From the NCBI RefSeq assembly GCF_002838765.1, contig NZ_CP025120.1, forward strand, positions 124,001 through 188,000: DNA of 64,000 nt, written 5' to 3'. The translations under genes were made by a program, and so were the position numbers. The notes under the pieces are model-generated. The model was not told where the DNA came from. It made no database searches and was given only the letters and a program-made list of their open reading frames with translations. Position 1 is the first letter of the stretch. Each line of letters starts with the position of its first letter. Below, one piece after another: positions 23,889 through 33,153 of the stretch. Source of the stretch: Kangiella profundi. Its GTDB lineage: Bacteria > Pseudomonadota > Gammaproteobacteria > Enterobacterales > Kangiellaceae.

Positions 23889-25653
23889 CAGATTGCTGAG
23901 CTACTTTGAGCGTGAACTAGAATCTATCAAACAGGAAGCGGTGGAATTTGCCAGGGCAAACCCAGGCCTGGCACCAAATCTTGGAATCAATGAAAAAGGC
24001 ATCGACGATCCGAACGTTAATCGATTGATTGAATCGGTAGCTTTCTTAAATGCAAAGATCAGTAAGAAGCTGGATGATGGTGTTGATGAGCTGGCTGAGT
24101 CGATCTTGGGGACGCTATATCCAGATGTGGAAGCGCCATTTCCGGCAACTGCGACCATGAAGTTTAATTTAGACGGCAGTCTTACTACCGCGACTCAAAT
24201 CAATAAAGGCGAATTAATTAGCATAGCCGGTGATAAAGGTGAGGAGTGGACTTTTACCACTGCTGCCAGCGCAGAGCTGGCGCCAATAGATATTGCAAAT
24301 GCAACCTATAGCGGGCTGCCTTTTGAAAAACCAGAGTACAGTGATAGTGATAAGATTAAAGCAAAGTTGACTATTGATTTTGCAGTGCAAAAAGAAGTGG
24401 CTAAAGATGAATTTATAGTGATAAATGAAATTAATCTAAAGCTGAATGATGAGCCGAGAATCAATAGTCTGTTATATCAAGCGTTAGCAAAAGATGCAGT
24501 TTGCATTGAGTGTGATTATGGCGATAAAAGAAAACTGTTAGGGAAAGAGACAATCAAAAAAGGTGGCTTTGATTCCGATTTGAGTTTGTTGCCTAAAAGT
24601 TATCAGCAGCTGGACTCCATGCAACTGGCCCGCGAAGTATTAAATTCGAAACAGAGCTTCGAGCATTTACTACTGGATCACCTGGAAATTGAATTAAAGG
24701 CAAGCGAGAAACTGGTCGTAAATTTTTATTTGCTGACCGACAATCCAGAGCTTGAGCAAGCTATAAATCATGAAAGTTTCGCCTATGGCTGTCTGCCGGT
24801 GGTTAATTTATTCCAGAAGGCTGCAGAGCCCTATAAGTTAAAGGGCAATGAGACGCGTGAAGTTGAGGTGCGCGGTAGTAAAGGGGAAGCGCTTGAAGTC
24901 TATAAAGTCGACAGAGTGGATTATTTACAGGGAAAGTCCGAGCGGAAAACTGTTGCCGCCGCATATCAACCGGGGGATAAGCAGGAAGGTGCATTGAGAT
25001 GGTCTGCTAAGCGGATTCATAAATCTGCACAGCAGGGAAGTTACAGCAAAACAGTGCTCAGTATTTTGGGTGATGAGGAGCAGGATGATTACATCATTTG
25101 CCCTATGGTTTGGGTAAAGAACCATAAGGATATTAGCCGGGTGATCAATCGAGCCCAACAATTGGAGATACAGTTTCATGAAGCGCATTCAGAATTGAAG
25201 TCTATTGAGTTGATTGAAACAGTGCGTGCCGAAAAAAGTGTAGAGCACAATGGACAGGCGCGATGGACACTGTTGAAGAAAACCGGCATTGGCCACATCA
25301 CAACCAATGGTGTCCCAGCATTACAAGAAATTCTGCAGCAAGCAAATATATACAAAGATAATCAAATCAATTTAATGATTGAAGCGATTACAGAGTGCAA
25401 CACAGAACGAATCGTTAAACGAGCTTTTGATAAGAAACATTCCGGTTTTATTAATGGACAAAAAGTGAAGATACAAATATCAACAGAGCCATTTGGCAAC
25501 TTTAGTCTCTATCTGTTTGGCCTGGTAATAAGTCGTCTATTAACGGAGCTAACGGCAATAAATAGTTTTACCGAGTTGAAGATTGTGACTAGCGGACAGC
25601 AAAGGCAAGAGCTCAACTACCCGGCACGAATGGGGCAGATACAGTTTATATAA
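23881..25653 (+). CDS. tssF: type VI secretion baseplate protein TssF
   Basis: 590 aa, normal family length. The N-terminus LLSYFERELESIKQEAVEFARANPGLAPNLG with DPNVNRLIESVAFLNAKISKKLDDG and LGTLYPDVEAPFPATATM is diagnostic. The C-terminal part is more divergent but ends with the expected LVISRLLTELTAINSFTEL strand. It forms the gp6-like wedge with TssG, in TssE-(TssF)2-TssG stoichiometry. The AAGGAG ribosome-binding site lies inside tssE. Confidence 0.93.
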   Translation: MSDRLLSYFERELESIKQEAVEFARANPGLAPNLGINEKGIDDPNVNRLIESVAFLNAKISKKLDDGVDELAESILGTLYPDVEAPFPATATMKFNLDGSLTTATQINKGELISIAGDKGEEWTFTTAASAELAPIDIANATYSGLPFEKPEYSDSDKIKAKLTIDFAVQKEVAKDEFIVINEINLKLNDEPRINSLLYQALAKDAVCIECDYGDKRKLLGKETIKKGGFDSDLSLLPKSYQQLDSMQLAREVLNSKQSFEHLLLDHLEIELKASEKLVVNFYLLTDNPELEQAINHESFAYGCLPVVNLFQKAAEPYKLKGNETREVEVRGSKGEALEVYKVDRVDYLQGKSERKTVAAAYQPGDKQEGALRWSAKRIHKSAQQGSYSKTVLSILGDEEQDDYIICPMVWVKNHKDISRVINRAQQLEIQFHEAHSELKSIELIETVRAEKSVEHNGQARWTLLKKTGIGHITTNGVPALQEILQQANIYKDNQINLMIEAITECNTERIVKRAFDKKHSGFINGQKVKIQISTEPFGNFSLYLFGLVISRLLTELTAINSFTELKIVTSGQQRQELNYPARMGQIQFI

Positions 25654-25663
25654 AGGGGCGAGA

Positions 25664-26458
25664 ATGATTAGACAAAGTGATGTGCTTGATTTGCACCGTG
25701 CATTATCGGAACAGGTACATCTCGGTTTAAATTTACTTGATGCCTATAGCCCGCTACCGGAGATCTTTAGTCAGGACATACTGCAAAGCATTAAGGATCA
25801 GGGGACAGGAGCAGATGCTTTTCTGCTGATGCTGACCAGGCGATTGAATCAACTTTTAGCAAAGGGCAAAAAGCGTAGTCAGCTAGCAACTGAATTAAAG
25901 CACACGGTTAATGAGCTGGACGTCACAAGTAGCTTGTACCAGACCAGAATGGTATCAGCTAATAATGACAAAACTGCTACCTATTATTGTGGCCTGATGC
26001 CAACCACCGTTAATACAGCTGCTGCACTTAAAACAGTTATTGAGCATTGGTTGGTGGATTACATCAAGAAAGTTGAGATTCAAGAGTTCGTCGGTAGTTG
26101 GTTGGCCATACCTGATGAGCAGAAAAGTCGACTAGGTAAAGCTGGTAGCTTTAACCGACTGGGATTGGATGTAATGCTGGGTGAAAAGCAATGGAACTAT
26201 GAGCAGAAGCTTGTCATTCGGATGTATGTTAAAGACCAGCTGGAGCAGCACAAGTGGCAGGAAATGAAACAACAGGCGGCGGTTATTAAGCAGATGGTTC
26301 ATAGCTATCTGGACTCTGCAATTGAATATCAAGTAGTAGCAGTGATTAATCCTCAACTCGGTACAGCAATACAATTGAATTCGGCAAATGGTGGCTCAAA
26401 GTTAGGCACTGATAGCTGGCTTGGCAATTTGAATGAAACAACTCAAGTAGTTTTATAA
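25664..26458 (+). CDS. tssG: type VI secretion baseplate protein TssG (short form)
   Basis: 264 aa, clearly shorter than the usual 300-350. The C-terminal half fits TssG (VEIQEFVGSWLAIPDEQKSRLG, then LGLDVMLGEKQWNYEQKLVIRM and LGTDSWLG). The N-terminal half, where TssG normally has an FFQAVRLLE segment and a longer helical part, is reduced and hard to align. Identity rests on the C-terminal motifs and on its place between tssF and clpV. RBS AAGGGGCGAGA. Confidence 0.82.
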   Translation: MIRQSDVLDLHRALSEQVHLGLNLLDAYSPLPEIFSQDILQSIKDQGTGADAFLLMLTRRLNQLLAKGKKRSQLATELKHTVNELDVTSSLYQTRMVSANNDKTATYYCGLMPTTVNTAAALKTVIEHWLVDYIKKVEIQEFVGSWLAIPDEQKSRLGKAGSFNRLGLDVMLGEKQWNYEQKLVIRMYVKDQLEQHKWQEMKQQAAVIKQMVHSYLDSAIEYQVVAVINPQLGTAIQLNSANGGSKLGTDSWLGNLNETTQVVL

Positions 26459-26471
26459 AAAGGAAACGACA

Positions 26472-29129
26472 ATGGCAAATACAGAAATACGGAATTTAAT
26501 CGAGAAGTTAAATGATGAATGTAAATCTTCGCTGGAAAAGGCGGTGGCAACCTGTTTTAGCAAGACCCATTATTATGTGGAAATACAGCACTGGTTAATT
26601 GAGCTGTTAAAGAGTGAAACCAATGATGTGCATGAGATTTTAAAATATTTTGCAGTCAACAGCGATCTGTTAGAGCAAGACATTTTACAAGCGGAGCAGC
26701 AGTTTAAAACCGGCAATGGCCATGCTCCGGCATTGTCTGAATACCTGATGAAGATGATACAGAAGGCCTGGGTTTCTGCTTCGATCAATCAGCAAAGTAC
26801 TAGCGTTCGTTCAGGACATCTATTTTTAGTGCTGTGCAATGATGACAGCCTGGCGTTCCTGATGTCGGGTATGAGCAAGGAGCTGAGTAAGATTGATTGT
26901 GCAGAACTGGAGGCTGACTTTACCAGCATAGTATCCGGCAGTAGTGAGAATATTAGTAGTCAGACACAGGAAACAGCAGCGAAAAAAGCCGGCAGTCAAA
27001 AAGCACTTGAGCAATATACGATTGACTTGACTCAGCAGGCGCAGGCTGGAGAGCTTGATCCGGTTTTAGGCCGAGAAAATGAGGTCAGACAGATGATCGA
27101 TATTCTAACCAGACGTCGCCAGAATAATCCGATCCTGACGGGTGAGGCAGGGGTCGGTAAAACGGCTGTGGTAGAAGGTCTGGCACAAAAAATTATAAGC
27201 AAAGAAGTCCCAGAGGTTTTGCATAACGTATCGATCCGAGTGTTGGACATGGGTTTGTTACAGGCGGGTGCGGGCGTTAAAGGTGAGTTTGAGAATCGTC
27301 TGAAGCAGGTAATTGCTGATGTTAAGTCATCCATCAAGCCTGTAATCCTGTTTATTGATGAAGCGCATACCATGATTGGAGCCGGTGGAGCAGAAGGCCA
27401 GAATGATGCAGCAAACCTGTTGAAACCTGCGCTAGCCAGAGGTGAGTTAAGAGTCATAGCTGCCACCACCTGGGCCGAATATAAAAAATTTTTTGAGAAA
27501 GATGCCGCACTTTCTAGACGCTTTCAGGTAGTCAAAGTAGAAGAGCCCGATGTAAATACAGCGATAGATATTATGCGTGGCGTTTCTGAAGTGATGGCAA
27601 AACATCATAAGGTGCATATTCTTGATGAAGCCTTGACCAGTAGTGTTCTGTTGTCCCAGCGTTATATTCCTTCAAGACAGTTGCCTGATAAATCAGTGAG
27701 CCTACTTGATACTGCATGTGCCCGAGTAAATCTGAGCCAGAATGCCAAGCCTGCATTGATCGAAGCAAGTGAGAAATCCATAGAAAGCTGGCAAAAAGAA
27801 TTAGCCATCTGTGAAATGGAGGCAACTCATGAGGAGCGAATAGCAGAACTCAAGGCATTGATTGAGCAAGAGCAAAAGACACTACAAGGTTTAAACGAGA
27901 AGTGGCAGGCAGAGCTTGCAATAGTCAAAAAGATTCATGCTTATCACGAGCAGGAAGATAAAAAGCCAGAGCAGCTGGAAAAATTAAGAGCTGAACTTGT
28001 GTTTGTGCAACAAGGAAGCCCTATGGTCTTTGAAACGGTCAATGAGGCAGTTATTGCGGCCATCGTTTCGGACTGGACCGGAATTCCAGTGGGCAAAATG
28101 AAAAAGCAGAATATCAATCAGGTACTGGAACTGGAAGAGCAGCTGACTGAGCGTGTACGTGGACAGGATCTGGCCCTTAAATCGATTGCGCAAAGTATGC
28201 GTGTTTCAGCTGCAAAGTTGATGGATCCAAACAAGCCACGCGGCGTGTTCATACTCGCTGGCCCAAGTGGTGTAGGTAAAACAGAAACTGCTTTAGCCCT
28301 GGCTGAGACCCTTTATGGTAGCGAGAGAAACGTGATAACCATCAATATGTCTGAATTTAAAGAAGAGCATAAGGTATCACTATTAATGGGATCGCCTCCG
28401 GGTTATATCGGTTACGGTGAAGGCGGTATCCTGACCGAGGCAGTAAGACGTAATCCCTATTCAGTGATACTGTTGGATGAGATGGAAAAGGCTCATCCGG
28501 GCGTGCAGGAAGTTTTCTTCCAGGTCTTTGATAAAGGCATGATGAAAGATGGTGAAGGCCGAGATATCGACTTTAAAAACAGCGTAATCCTGATGACGAC
28601 CAATGCCGGCACCGAAACCATGATGGATTATTCGCGCTTAGAGGCTGATGATGAAGAAGAAATTGTCGAGACGTCACCTGAGCAGGAATATGAAGAACTG
28701 ACTCAGGTTCTGCATCAGGATTTACTGCGCTACTTCAAGCCCGCCTTCCTGGGGCGCACCACTTTGCTGGCGTATAAAGCTCTGGAGCAGGATATCCTGC
28801 GAGATATCACCAAGATTCAGCTAGCAAGAGTGAGTGAACGGGTCAAGGATTCCTACAAGGTGAGCTGCACATTTGCTGATGAGCTGATTGAGAACATCGT
28901 CGAACGCTGTACAGAAACGGATTCAGGCGCTCGTAATATCCAGAAAATTATTCAGCAAAATATCCTGCCACAAATTTCGAATTATTTCCTCACTCGTCTT
29001 TTACAGGAGGATGAGTTGAAGGATGTTGTCGTACTGCTGAAAGATGGAGAGCTGGAGATAAGTACGGAGTCATATTTACCAGTACAGGAAGCCAATCAGC
29101 AGCAATCGGCGGAATTGGCTGCACAATAA
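26472..29129 (+). CDS. clpV: type VI secretion AAA+ ATPase ClpV (TssH)
   Basis: 885 aa, two AAA+ modules. Clp-N domain (about 10-150). Module 1 has Walker A GEAGVGKTA (about 223) and Walker B LFIDEAHTMIGAGG (about 292). A coiled-coil middle domain spans about 410-520. Module 2 has Walker A AGPSGVGKTETA (about 595), the pore loop GSPPGYIGYGEGG and Walker B LLDEMEKAHP. The C-terminal D2 small domain includes SGARNIQKII. ClpV disassembles contracted TssB/TssC sheaths by recognising an N-terminal TssC helix, which makes the short TssC N-terminus and absent tssB notable. RBS AAGGAAACGAC. Confidence 0.95.
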   Translation: MANTEIRNLIEKLNDECKSSLEKAVATCFSKTHYYVEIQHWLIELLKSETNDVHEILKYFAVNSDLLEQDILQAEQQFKTGNGHAPALSEYLMKMIQKAWVSASINQQSTSVRSGHLFLVLCNDDSLAFLMSGMSKELSKIDCAELEADFTSIVSGSSENISSQTQETAAKKAGSQKALEQYTIDLTQQAQAGELDPVLGRENEVRQMIDILTRRRQNNPILTGEAGVGKTAVVEGLAQKIISKEVPEVLHNVSIRVLDMGLLQAGAGVKGEFENRLKQVIADVKSSIKPVILFIDEAHTMIGAGGAEGQNDAANLLKPALARGELRVIAATTWAEYKKFFEKDAALSRRFQVVKVEEPDVNTAIDIMRGVSEVMAKHHKVHILDEALTSSVLLSQRYIPSRQLPDKSVSLLDTACARVNLSQNAKPALIEASEKSIESWQKELAICEMEATHEERIAELKALIEQEQKTLQGLNEKWQAELAIVKKIHAYHEQEDKKPEQLEKLRAELVFVQQGSPMVFETVNEAVIAAIVSDWTGIPVGKMKKQNINQVLELEEQLTERVRGQDLALKSIAQSMRVSAAKLMDPNKPRGVFILAGPSGVGKTETALALAETLYGSERNVITINMSEFKEEHKVSLLMGSPPGYIGYGEGGILTEAVRRNPYSVILLDEMEKAHPGVQEVFFQVFDKGMMKDGEGRDIDFKNSVILMTTNAGTETMMDYSRLEADDEEEIVETSPEQEYEELTQVLHQDLLRYFKPAFLGRTTLLAYKALEQDILRDITKIQLARVSERVKDSYKVSCTFADELIENIVERCTETDSGARNIQKIIQQNILPQISNYFLTRLLQEDELKDVVVLLKDGELEISTESYLPVQEANQQQSAELAAQ

Positions 29130-29134
29130 TATGA

Positions 29135-29190
29135 CCTACTTCAAAAAACACTGCGATCAGTAAAAAAAGAGTTGAAAAATTTGAAGTAGG
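29135..29190 (+). promoter_or_regulatory. 11-bp inverted repeat and possible hcp promoter between clpV and hcp
   Basis: CCTACTTCAAA (29135-29145) and TTTGAAGTAGG (29180-29190) form a long-loop hairpin without a T-run. A TTGAAA ... TAGTAT pair with 16-nt spacing overlaps the right arm and could drive hcp separately. Hcp is usually made in excess over the rest. Confidence 0.4.
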
Positions 29191-29280
29191 CGATAGTATC
29201 TCGGATGTATCTGATATATCAGGTCGCAAATGATGCTTTTTTAAGCGGAATATAGTCAAAACAAAAAAGGAGTAATATTC

Positions 29281-29754
29281 ATGTCAATTTTCATGAATTA
29301 TGACAACATCAAGGGTGAAGCTACTGCAAAAGGACACGAAGATTGGATTGATGTCCTATCAATCGATTGGGGTGTTCAGCGTGGTATTACTGCTCGAGTA
29401 GGCACCAGCAAGGATCGTGAAGCTACTTCAGCGGACGTTAGCGAGTTACGTGTAACTAAATACATGGACAACACAACGCCATACTTATTTAAAGAGGCTT
29501 GCGTTGGTAAAGGTAAGAAAGTTGAGTTACACCTTACTAAAACAGGCGATACTCTAGAAAGCTACATGGAGTATATATTGAGCGACTGCATGATTAGTGG
29601 CTATCGTGTGAATTCTGATGGCGAGCGTCCAGTTGAAGAGATTACACTGAGCTTCACTAAGCTTGAACAGAAATACACGCCTTACGACGATGACCATAAA
29701 GCTAGTAGCCCAATTAGCAATGGTTATGATGTTGCTAAAGCTTCTATGATGTAA
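29281..29754 (+). CDS. hcp: type VI secretion tube protein Hcp (TssD)
   Basis: 157 aa. Hcp1-type sequence: IFMNYDNIKGEAT, GHEDWIDVLSIDWGV, LRVTKYMDNTTPYLFKEACVGK, LHLTKTG, MEYILSDCMISGY and VEEITLSFTKLEQKYTPY. Hexameric rings stack to form the inner tube, which is ejected into the target and can chaperone effectors. RBS AAAGGAG. It is followed by its own terminator, so it is likely expressed more strongly than its neighbours. Confidence 0.96.
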   Translation: MSIFMNYDNIKGEATAKGHEDWIDVLSIDWGVQRGITARVGTSKDREATSADVSELRVTKYMDNTTPYLFKEACVGKGKKVELHLTKTGDTLESYMEYILSDCMISGYRVNSDGERPVEEITLSFTKLEQKYTPYDDDHKASSPISNGYDVAKASMM

Positions 29755-29759
29755 AACAG

Positions 29760-29793
29760 ATACGGCACAGCATTTGCTGTGTCGTATTTTTTC
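29760..29793 (+). terminator. intrinsic terminator after hcp
   Basis: ATACGGCACAGCA-TTT-GCTGTGTCGTAT followed by T6. Any downstream vgrG transcription must read through or use its own promoter. Confidence 0.9.
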
Positions 29794-29825
29794 CCAGTAC
29801 CATTTAATGTATACAAGGATCGTTA

Positions 29826-31919
29826 ATGGGTCTCTTCGAAAAATTCTCACAAACCAACCGATTAATCCGCATTGACACTGAGCTTGGAAGTGACAAATTG
29901 CTGTTGACCAAGGTAGAAGGTCATGAAGCATTATCCAGACCATATCAGTTTTCTCTTACCTGTCTGTCGCAGTTGTCAGCCATAGAGCCGAATAAGTTGA
30001 TGGGTAAAGTAATCGACTTTAGCTTTGAATTGAATGACGGAGGGGAGCGAGCCTTTAATGGTATCGTTTGTGAGTTAAGGCATCGGGGTAAGATCTCGGA
30101 CACCCTGTATCAATATGAATTAAAAGTAGTGCCGCAACTGTGGCTATTATCGCAGCGTACAAACATCAGGATCTACCAGCACAAAACCATCCCACAGATA
30201 GTGGAACAACTACTGTCTGAGCATCAGGTGGTGTTCGAGTCTAAATTAACTGCCAGCTATCCGGTACATGAATATTCTGTGCAATATCAGGAAACCGATC
30301 TGGACTTTGTGCAACGATTACTGGCCGAAGCCGGGATTTTTTATTACTTCAAACAACAAACTAATCAGCATCAGCTGATCTTGCTGGACGATAAGAATCA
30401 ATATGATAGTGAAGGCAACGGTCTGCTAAGCCAGAGCTATGGCACCCTTGAGTCAGAACATTTCAGCGAATGGCAAACCAGTAGCCAGCTGCTGCCCATC
30501 AAATACAGTAGTAATGGCTATGACTTTAAGCATCCTGCCAGCTCATTAAGATCAGACCGCGAGCATTCTGAGAATGAAGTTCTAGATGCTAACAATATGG
30601 AAGTCTACCGCTATCCGGGTGACTATCAGAACAAATGTGATGGACAAGCCGAAACAGCAAAACGACTTGAGGCCATTCAGAAGCATCAACTGCAAGTCTA
30701 TGCCGAAAGTAATATTCGAGATCTGAAAGTCGGTCATGTTTACTCCATAGTGAAACATGAAAACATCAACGAAGTAGGAAACAGCTATCTGGTCACCGAG
30801 CTGGAATACTATGCTGAAGATGATAGTTATAAGAATTCGAGCGAATCTAAGCAGGAAATTAAAAATAAAGCACAGCTGATACCTGCAGAGGTACAATTCA
30901 GACCGGATGTAAATAACCAGAAACCTTCGGTCAAAGGCCTGCAAAGCGCGGTCGTAACTGGACCAGAAGGCGAAGAGATTTATACCGACCAATATGGGCG
31001 CGTTAGAATCCAATTCCACTGGGATCGAGAAGGGAAAAAAGATGAAAATAGCTCGTGCTGGGTGAGAGTATCGCACCAGTGGGCTGGCGCAGGATTTGGA
31101 GGCATCAATATCCCGCGCATTGGACAGGAAGTTCTGGTTGAATTTGAAGATGGTGATCCGGATAAGCCAATAATTACTGGTCGAGTGTACAACGCGCGTA
31201 ACATGCCACCTTACCAGCTACCTAATAACAAGACTCAAAGTGGTTGGGTGTCACGTAGTACGCCAGACGGCACAAAAGACACAGCTAATGAAATCCGCTT
31301 TGAAGATCGCAAGGGAGCAGAGCATCTGTTGATTCATGCAGAGCGCAACCAGAGTATTGAGGTGGAAAATGAAGAGTTCCATTGGGTAGGTAAAAATAGA
31401 AGAAAAACCATCGATAATGATGAAACAGTAGAAGTCAAAAATGACCGCAAAGAAAAAGTTGGTAATGATGAAGAAGTAGAAATTGGCAATAACCAGACCC
31501 TGCAGATTGCCAATAATAGTGTGCTTAAGGTTGGCAAGAACCGAACCGTTGAAATTGAAAAAGATTCTATCAATACGGTCAACAATCATCAGAAAGATTA
31601 TGTCTATGCTAACCACTCGCAAGAGGTTGGTGGCCATTATAAACACAAAGTTGCTGGTAAATATACACTGGAAGCAGTGGAAAAAATCTTTACTAGAACT
31701 AACAAATTCCTATTAGAAGTTTCGGATACATTAGAAATCGCGGGGCCGGGCGGAAGCATTATAATTGATAGCAGTGGCATTACCATAGAAGGTAAAGAAA
31801 TTAACATTAAAGGGTCTGCTATCAATCTTGGCTCAGGTTCAGCAAGCCAGATCGAAGCCTTAAAGGGTGCGGCCAATGAAGGTTTACCATTCTGTGAAGA
31901 GTGTGAAAGCAATAGCTAA
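29826..31919 (+). CDS. vgrG: type VI secretion spike protein VgrG (TssI)
   Basis: 697 aa. Gp27-like N-terminal part (about 1-370: YQFSLTCLS, ETDLDFVQRLLAEAGIFYYF). Gp5 OB-fold (about 375-470: DQYGRVRIQFHWDREGKKDENSSCWVRVSHQWAGAGFGG, then PRIGQEVLVEFEDGDPDKPIITGRVYN). Gp5 C-terminal beta-helix (about 510-620), rich in Asn/Val/Glu periodic repeats. The final 40 residues include IIIDSSGITIEG and end in a Cys-containing tail, CEECESNS. No catalytic extension is evident, so it is probably a structural spike that accepts the PAAR protein and carries the linked effector. Confidence 0.95.
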   Translation: MGLFEKFSQTNRLIRIDTELGSDKLLLTKVEGHEALSRPYQFSLTCLSQLSAIEPNKLMGKVIDFSFELNDGGERAFNGIVCELRHRGKISDTLYQYELKVVPQLWLLSQRTNIRIYQHKTIPQIVEQLLSEHQVVFESKLTASYPVHEYSVQYQETDLDFVQRLLAEAGIFYYFKQQTNQHQLILLDDKNQYDSEGNGLLSQSYGTLESEHFSEWQTSSQLLPIKYSSNGYDFKHPASSLRSDREHSENEVLDANNMEVYRYPGDYQNKCDGQAETAKRLEAIQKHQLQVYAESNIRDLKVGHVYSIVKHENINEVGNSYLVTELEYYAEDDSYKNSSESKQEIKNKAQLIPAEVQFRPDVNNQKPSVKGLQSAVVTGPEGEEIYTDQYGRVRIQFHWDREGKKDENSSCWVRVSHQWAGAGFGGINIPRIGQEVLVEFEDGDPDKPIITGRVYNARNMPPYQLPNNKTQSGWVSRSTPDGTKDTANEIRFEDRKGAEHLLIHAERNQSIEVENEEFHWVGKNRRKTIDNDETVEVKNDRKEKVGNDEEVEIGNNQTLQIANNSVLKVGKNRTVEIEKDSINTVNNHQKDYVYANHSQEVGGHYKHKVAGKYTLEAVEKIFTRTNKFLLEVSDTLEIAGPGGSIIIDSSGITIEGKEINIKGSAINLGSGSASQIEALKGAANEGLPFCEECESNS

Positions 31920-31939
31920 TCGAAAAGCAAGGATTGGCG

Positions 31940-32467
31940 ATGTTGAGCAAGCAGATAGTATGCAAACATTCATTGAGTAGAGCAGGCCTGAAAGAGCAGT
32001 TAGAAAAAGCCAGCCTTGGGATAAAAAACTACGCTATTATTGATGCGGCAAAGAATGAAACCCTATTTTCATATATCAAAGGTCGAAAAGATAGCTACAC
32101 AAGTCTGTTTGTAAAGGACAGTCGTCAGGAACTGAAAACAGTCGCGCCTTACTTGCTAGAACTAGAAGCCGAAGATGCTAACTGGATTATCGATGACATA
32201 ATTGATAAAGACCTTGGCTTTGTAATTGGAAGTGAAACTTGCCATCAGGATTGGGTAAATAAGCTTTCAGAGTGGATATATCAGAAAGACGAGAAAGGAA
32301 AAGTCAGTCTTTTCAGACATTATGATCCAGTTGTATTGAGGCAGCTTATTGAGAATGAAGGCTCAGGAAGTGATAGCATAGTCACAGAAATCTATCCCGA
32401 TAGTGTTATCGTCATGAAAGCCTCAAATGAAAAATACACGAAGTGGACAATCGGAAGTAAAGAATGA
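31940..32467 (+). CDS. DUF4123 domain protein, T6SS effector adaptor/chaperone
   Basis: 175 aa from ATG 31940 (an AAGGA site 7 nt upstream; the in-frame TTG at 31934 is less likely). It fits DUF4123 adaptors (Tap/TEC type): NYAIIDAAKNETLF near the N-terminus, APYLLELE (about 70), then a HQDWVNKLSEWIY segment and RHYDPVVLRQLI (about 130). Such proteins load a specific effector onto VgrG/PAAR in the producing cell and are not themselves secreted. Its 4-nt overlap with the PAAR gene argues for coupled translation. Confidence 0.8.
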   Translation: MLSKQIVCKHSLSRAGLKEQLEKASLGIKNYAIIDAAKNETLFSYIKGRKDSYTSLFVKDSRQELKTVAPYLLELEAEDANWIIDDIIDKDLGFVIGSETCHQDWVNKLSEWIYQKDEKGKVSLFRHYDPVVLRQLIENEGSGSDSIVTEIYPDSVIVMKASNEKYTKWTIGSKE

Positions 32468-32745
32468 AATCGATAGCGTTAAATGGACATACCCACACCT
32501 GCAAAGGAACAAAAAATAGCATTCATAAGAATGGCCCAATTCAGGCCGCGCAAACACTGGTCAAAGTTAATGGGATGCCGGTGGCCGTGGTTGGAGACAA
32601 GATAACCTGTGATGACACCATAGATACCATAGTAACTGGATCGGCAATAGTAAAAATTAATGGAAAGCCAGTGGCAAGAATTGGCGATAAAACTGCCATA
32701 GGCGGCTTTATCGATAAAGGTGAATCATTGGTCAAAGTAGAATAG
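32464..32745 (+). CDS. PAAR-domain spike tip protein
   Basis: 93 aa. It shows the triple-strand PAAR pattern with VKVNGMPVAVVGDKITCDD and IVKINGKPVARIGDKTAIGG, and His/Cys residues at the N-terminus (HTHTCKG) that could bind the zinc at the cone tip. PAAR proteins cap VgrG and sharpen the spike. It carries no extension, so the effector must attach non-covalently through the adaptor. Confidence 0.85.
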   Translation: MKSIALNGHTHTCKGTKNSIHKNGPIQAAQTLVKVNGMPVAVVGDKITCDDTIDTIVTGSAIVKINGKPVARIGDKTAIGGFIDKGESLVKVE

Positions 32746-32754
32746 TGGTCAGCC

Positions 32755-33153
32755 ATGGAAGACAATAAACTGTCGAAAGTCAAAAAGCTTTTTGTTGATA
32801 ACTATTATCGAAAGTTTCTCGAATCACAAAAGAACAGAATCCAATCTAATTATCCAGACTTCTGGAAGCAATTAACTGACCAGGAAGTACTGGAGTGGAT
32901 AGACTCTGTGGTAATCGATGCAAAAAAGCTACATTTCGGCAATGAATTTTTAATCGAAGGCTATTTAGATATTGTCTGTAAAATCGGCAAAGATTTTATT
33001 ACTAACCCTGCTGTTGAAGACAATATTGTAAAATTTATTAGTGATAGTAACTTTTCACCTTACGTCAGAGTCAGAGACACTAACCGATATATTGATAGAA
33101 ACTCTCCTAAGTTAACCTACCCTGTACCAAGCGATTATAAAGGGAATAAATGA
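32755..33153 (+). CDS. unknown T6SS-linked protein sharing a domain with the next gene
   Basis: 132 aa, soluble, no signal peptide. The stretch YPDFWKQLTDQEVLEWIDS (about 34-52) with KIGKDFITNPAVEDNIVKFI aligns with YPGYWSNLSEQEKDIWLDY and GAGFMVDDEADYELRKIM in the following lipoprotein, so both carry one small helical domain of unknown function. It overlaps the next gene by 4 nt (ATGATG). Candidate cytoplasmic partner, co-chaperone or immunity factor for the Tle1-like effector; no family name can be given. Confidence 0.6.
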   Translation: MEDNKLSKVKKLFVDNYYRKFLESQKNRIQSNYPDFWKQLTDQEVLEWIDSVVIDAKKLHFGNEFLIEGYLDIVCKIGKDFITNPAVEDNIVKFISDSNFSPYVRVRDTNRYIDRNSPKLTYPVPSDYKGNK

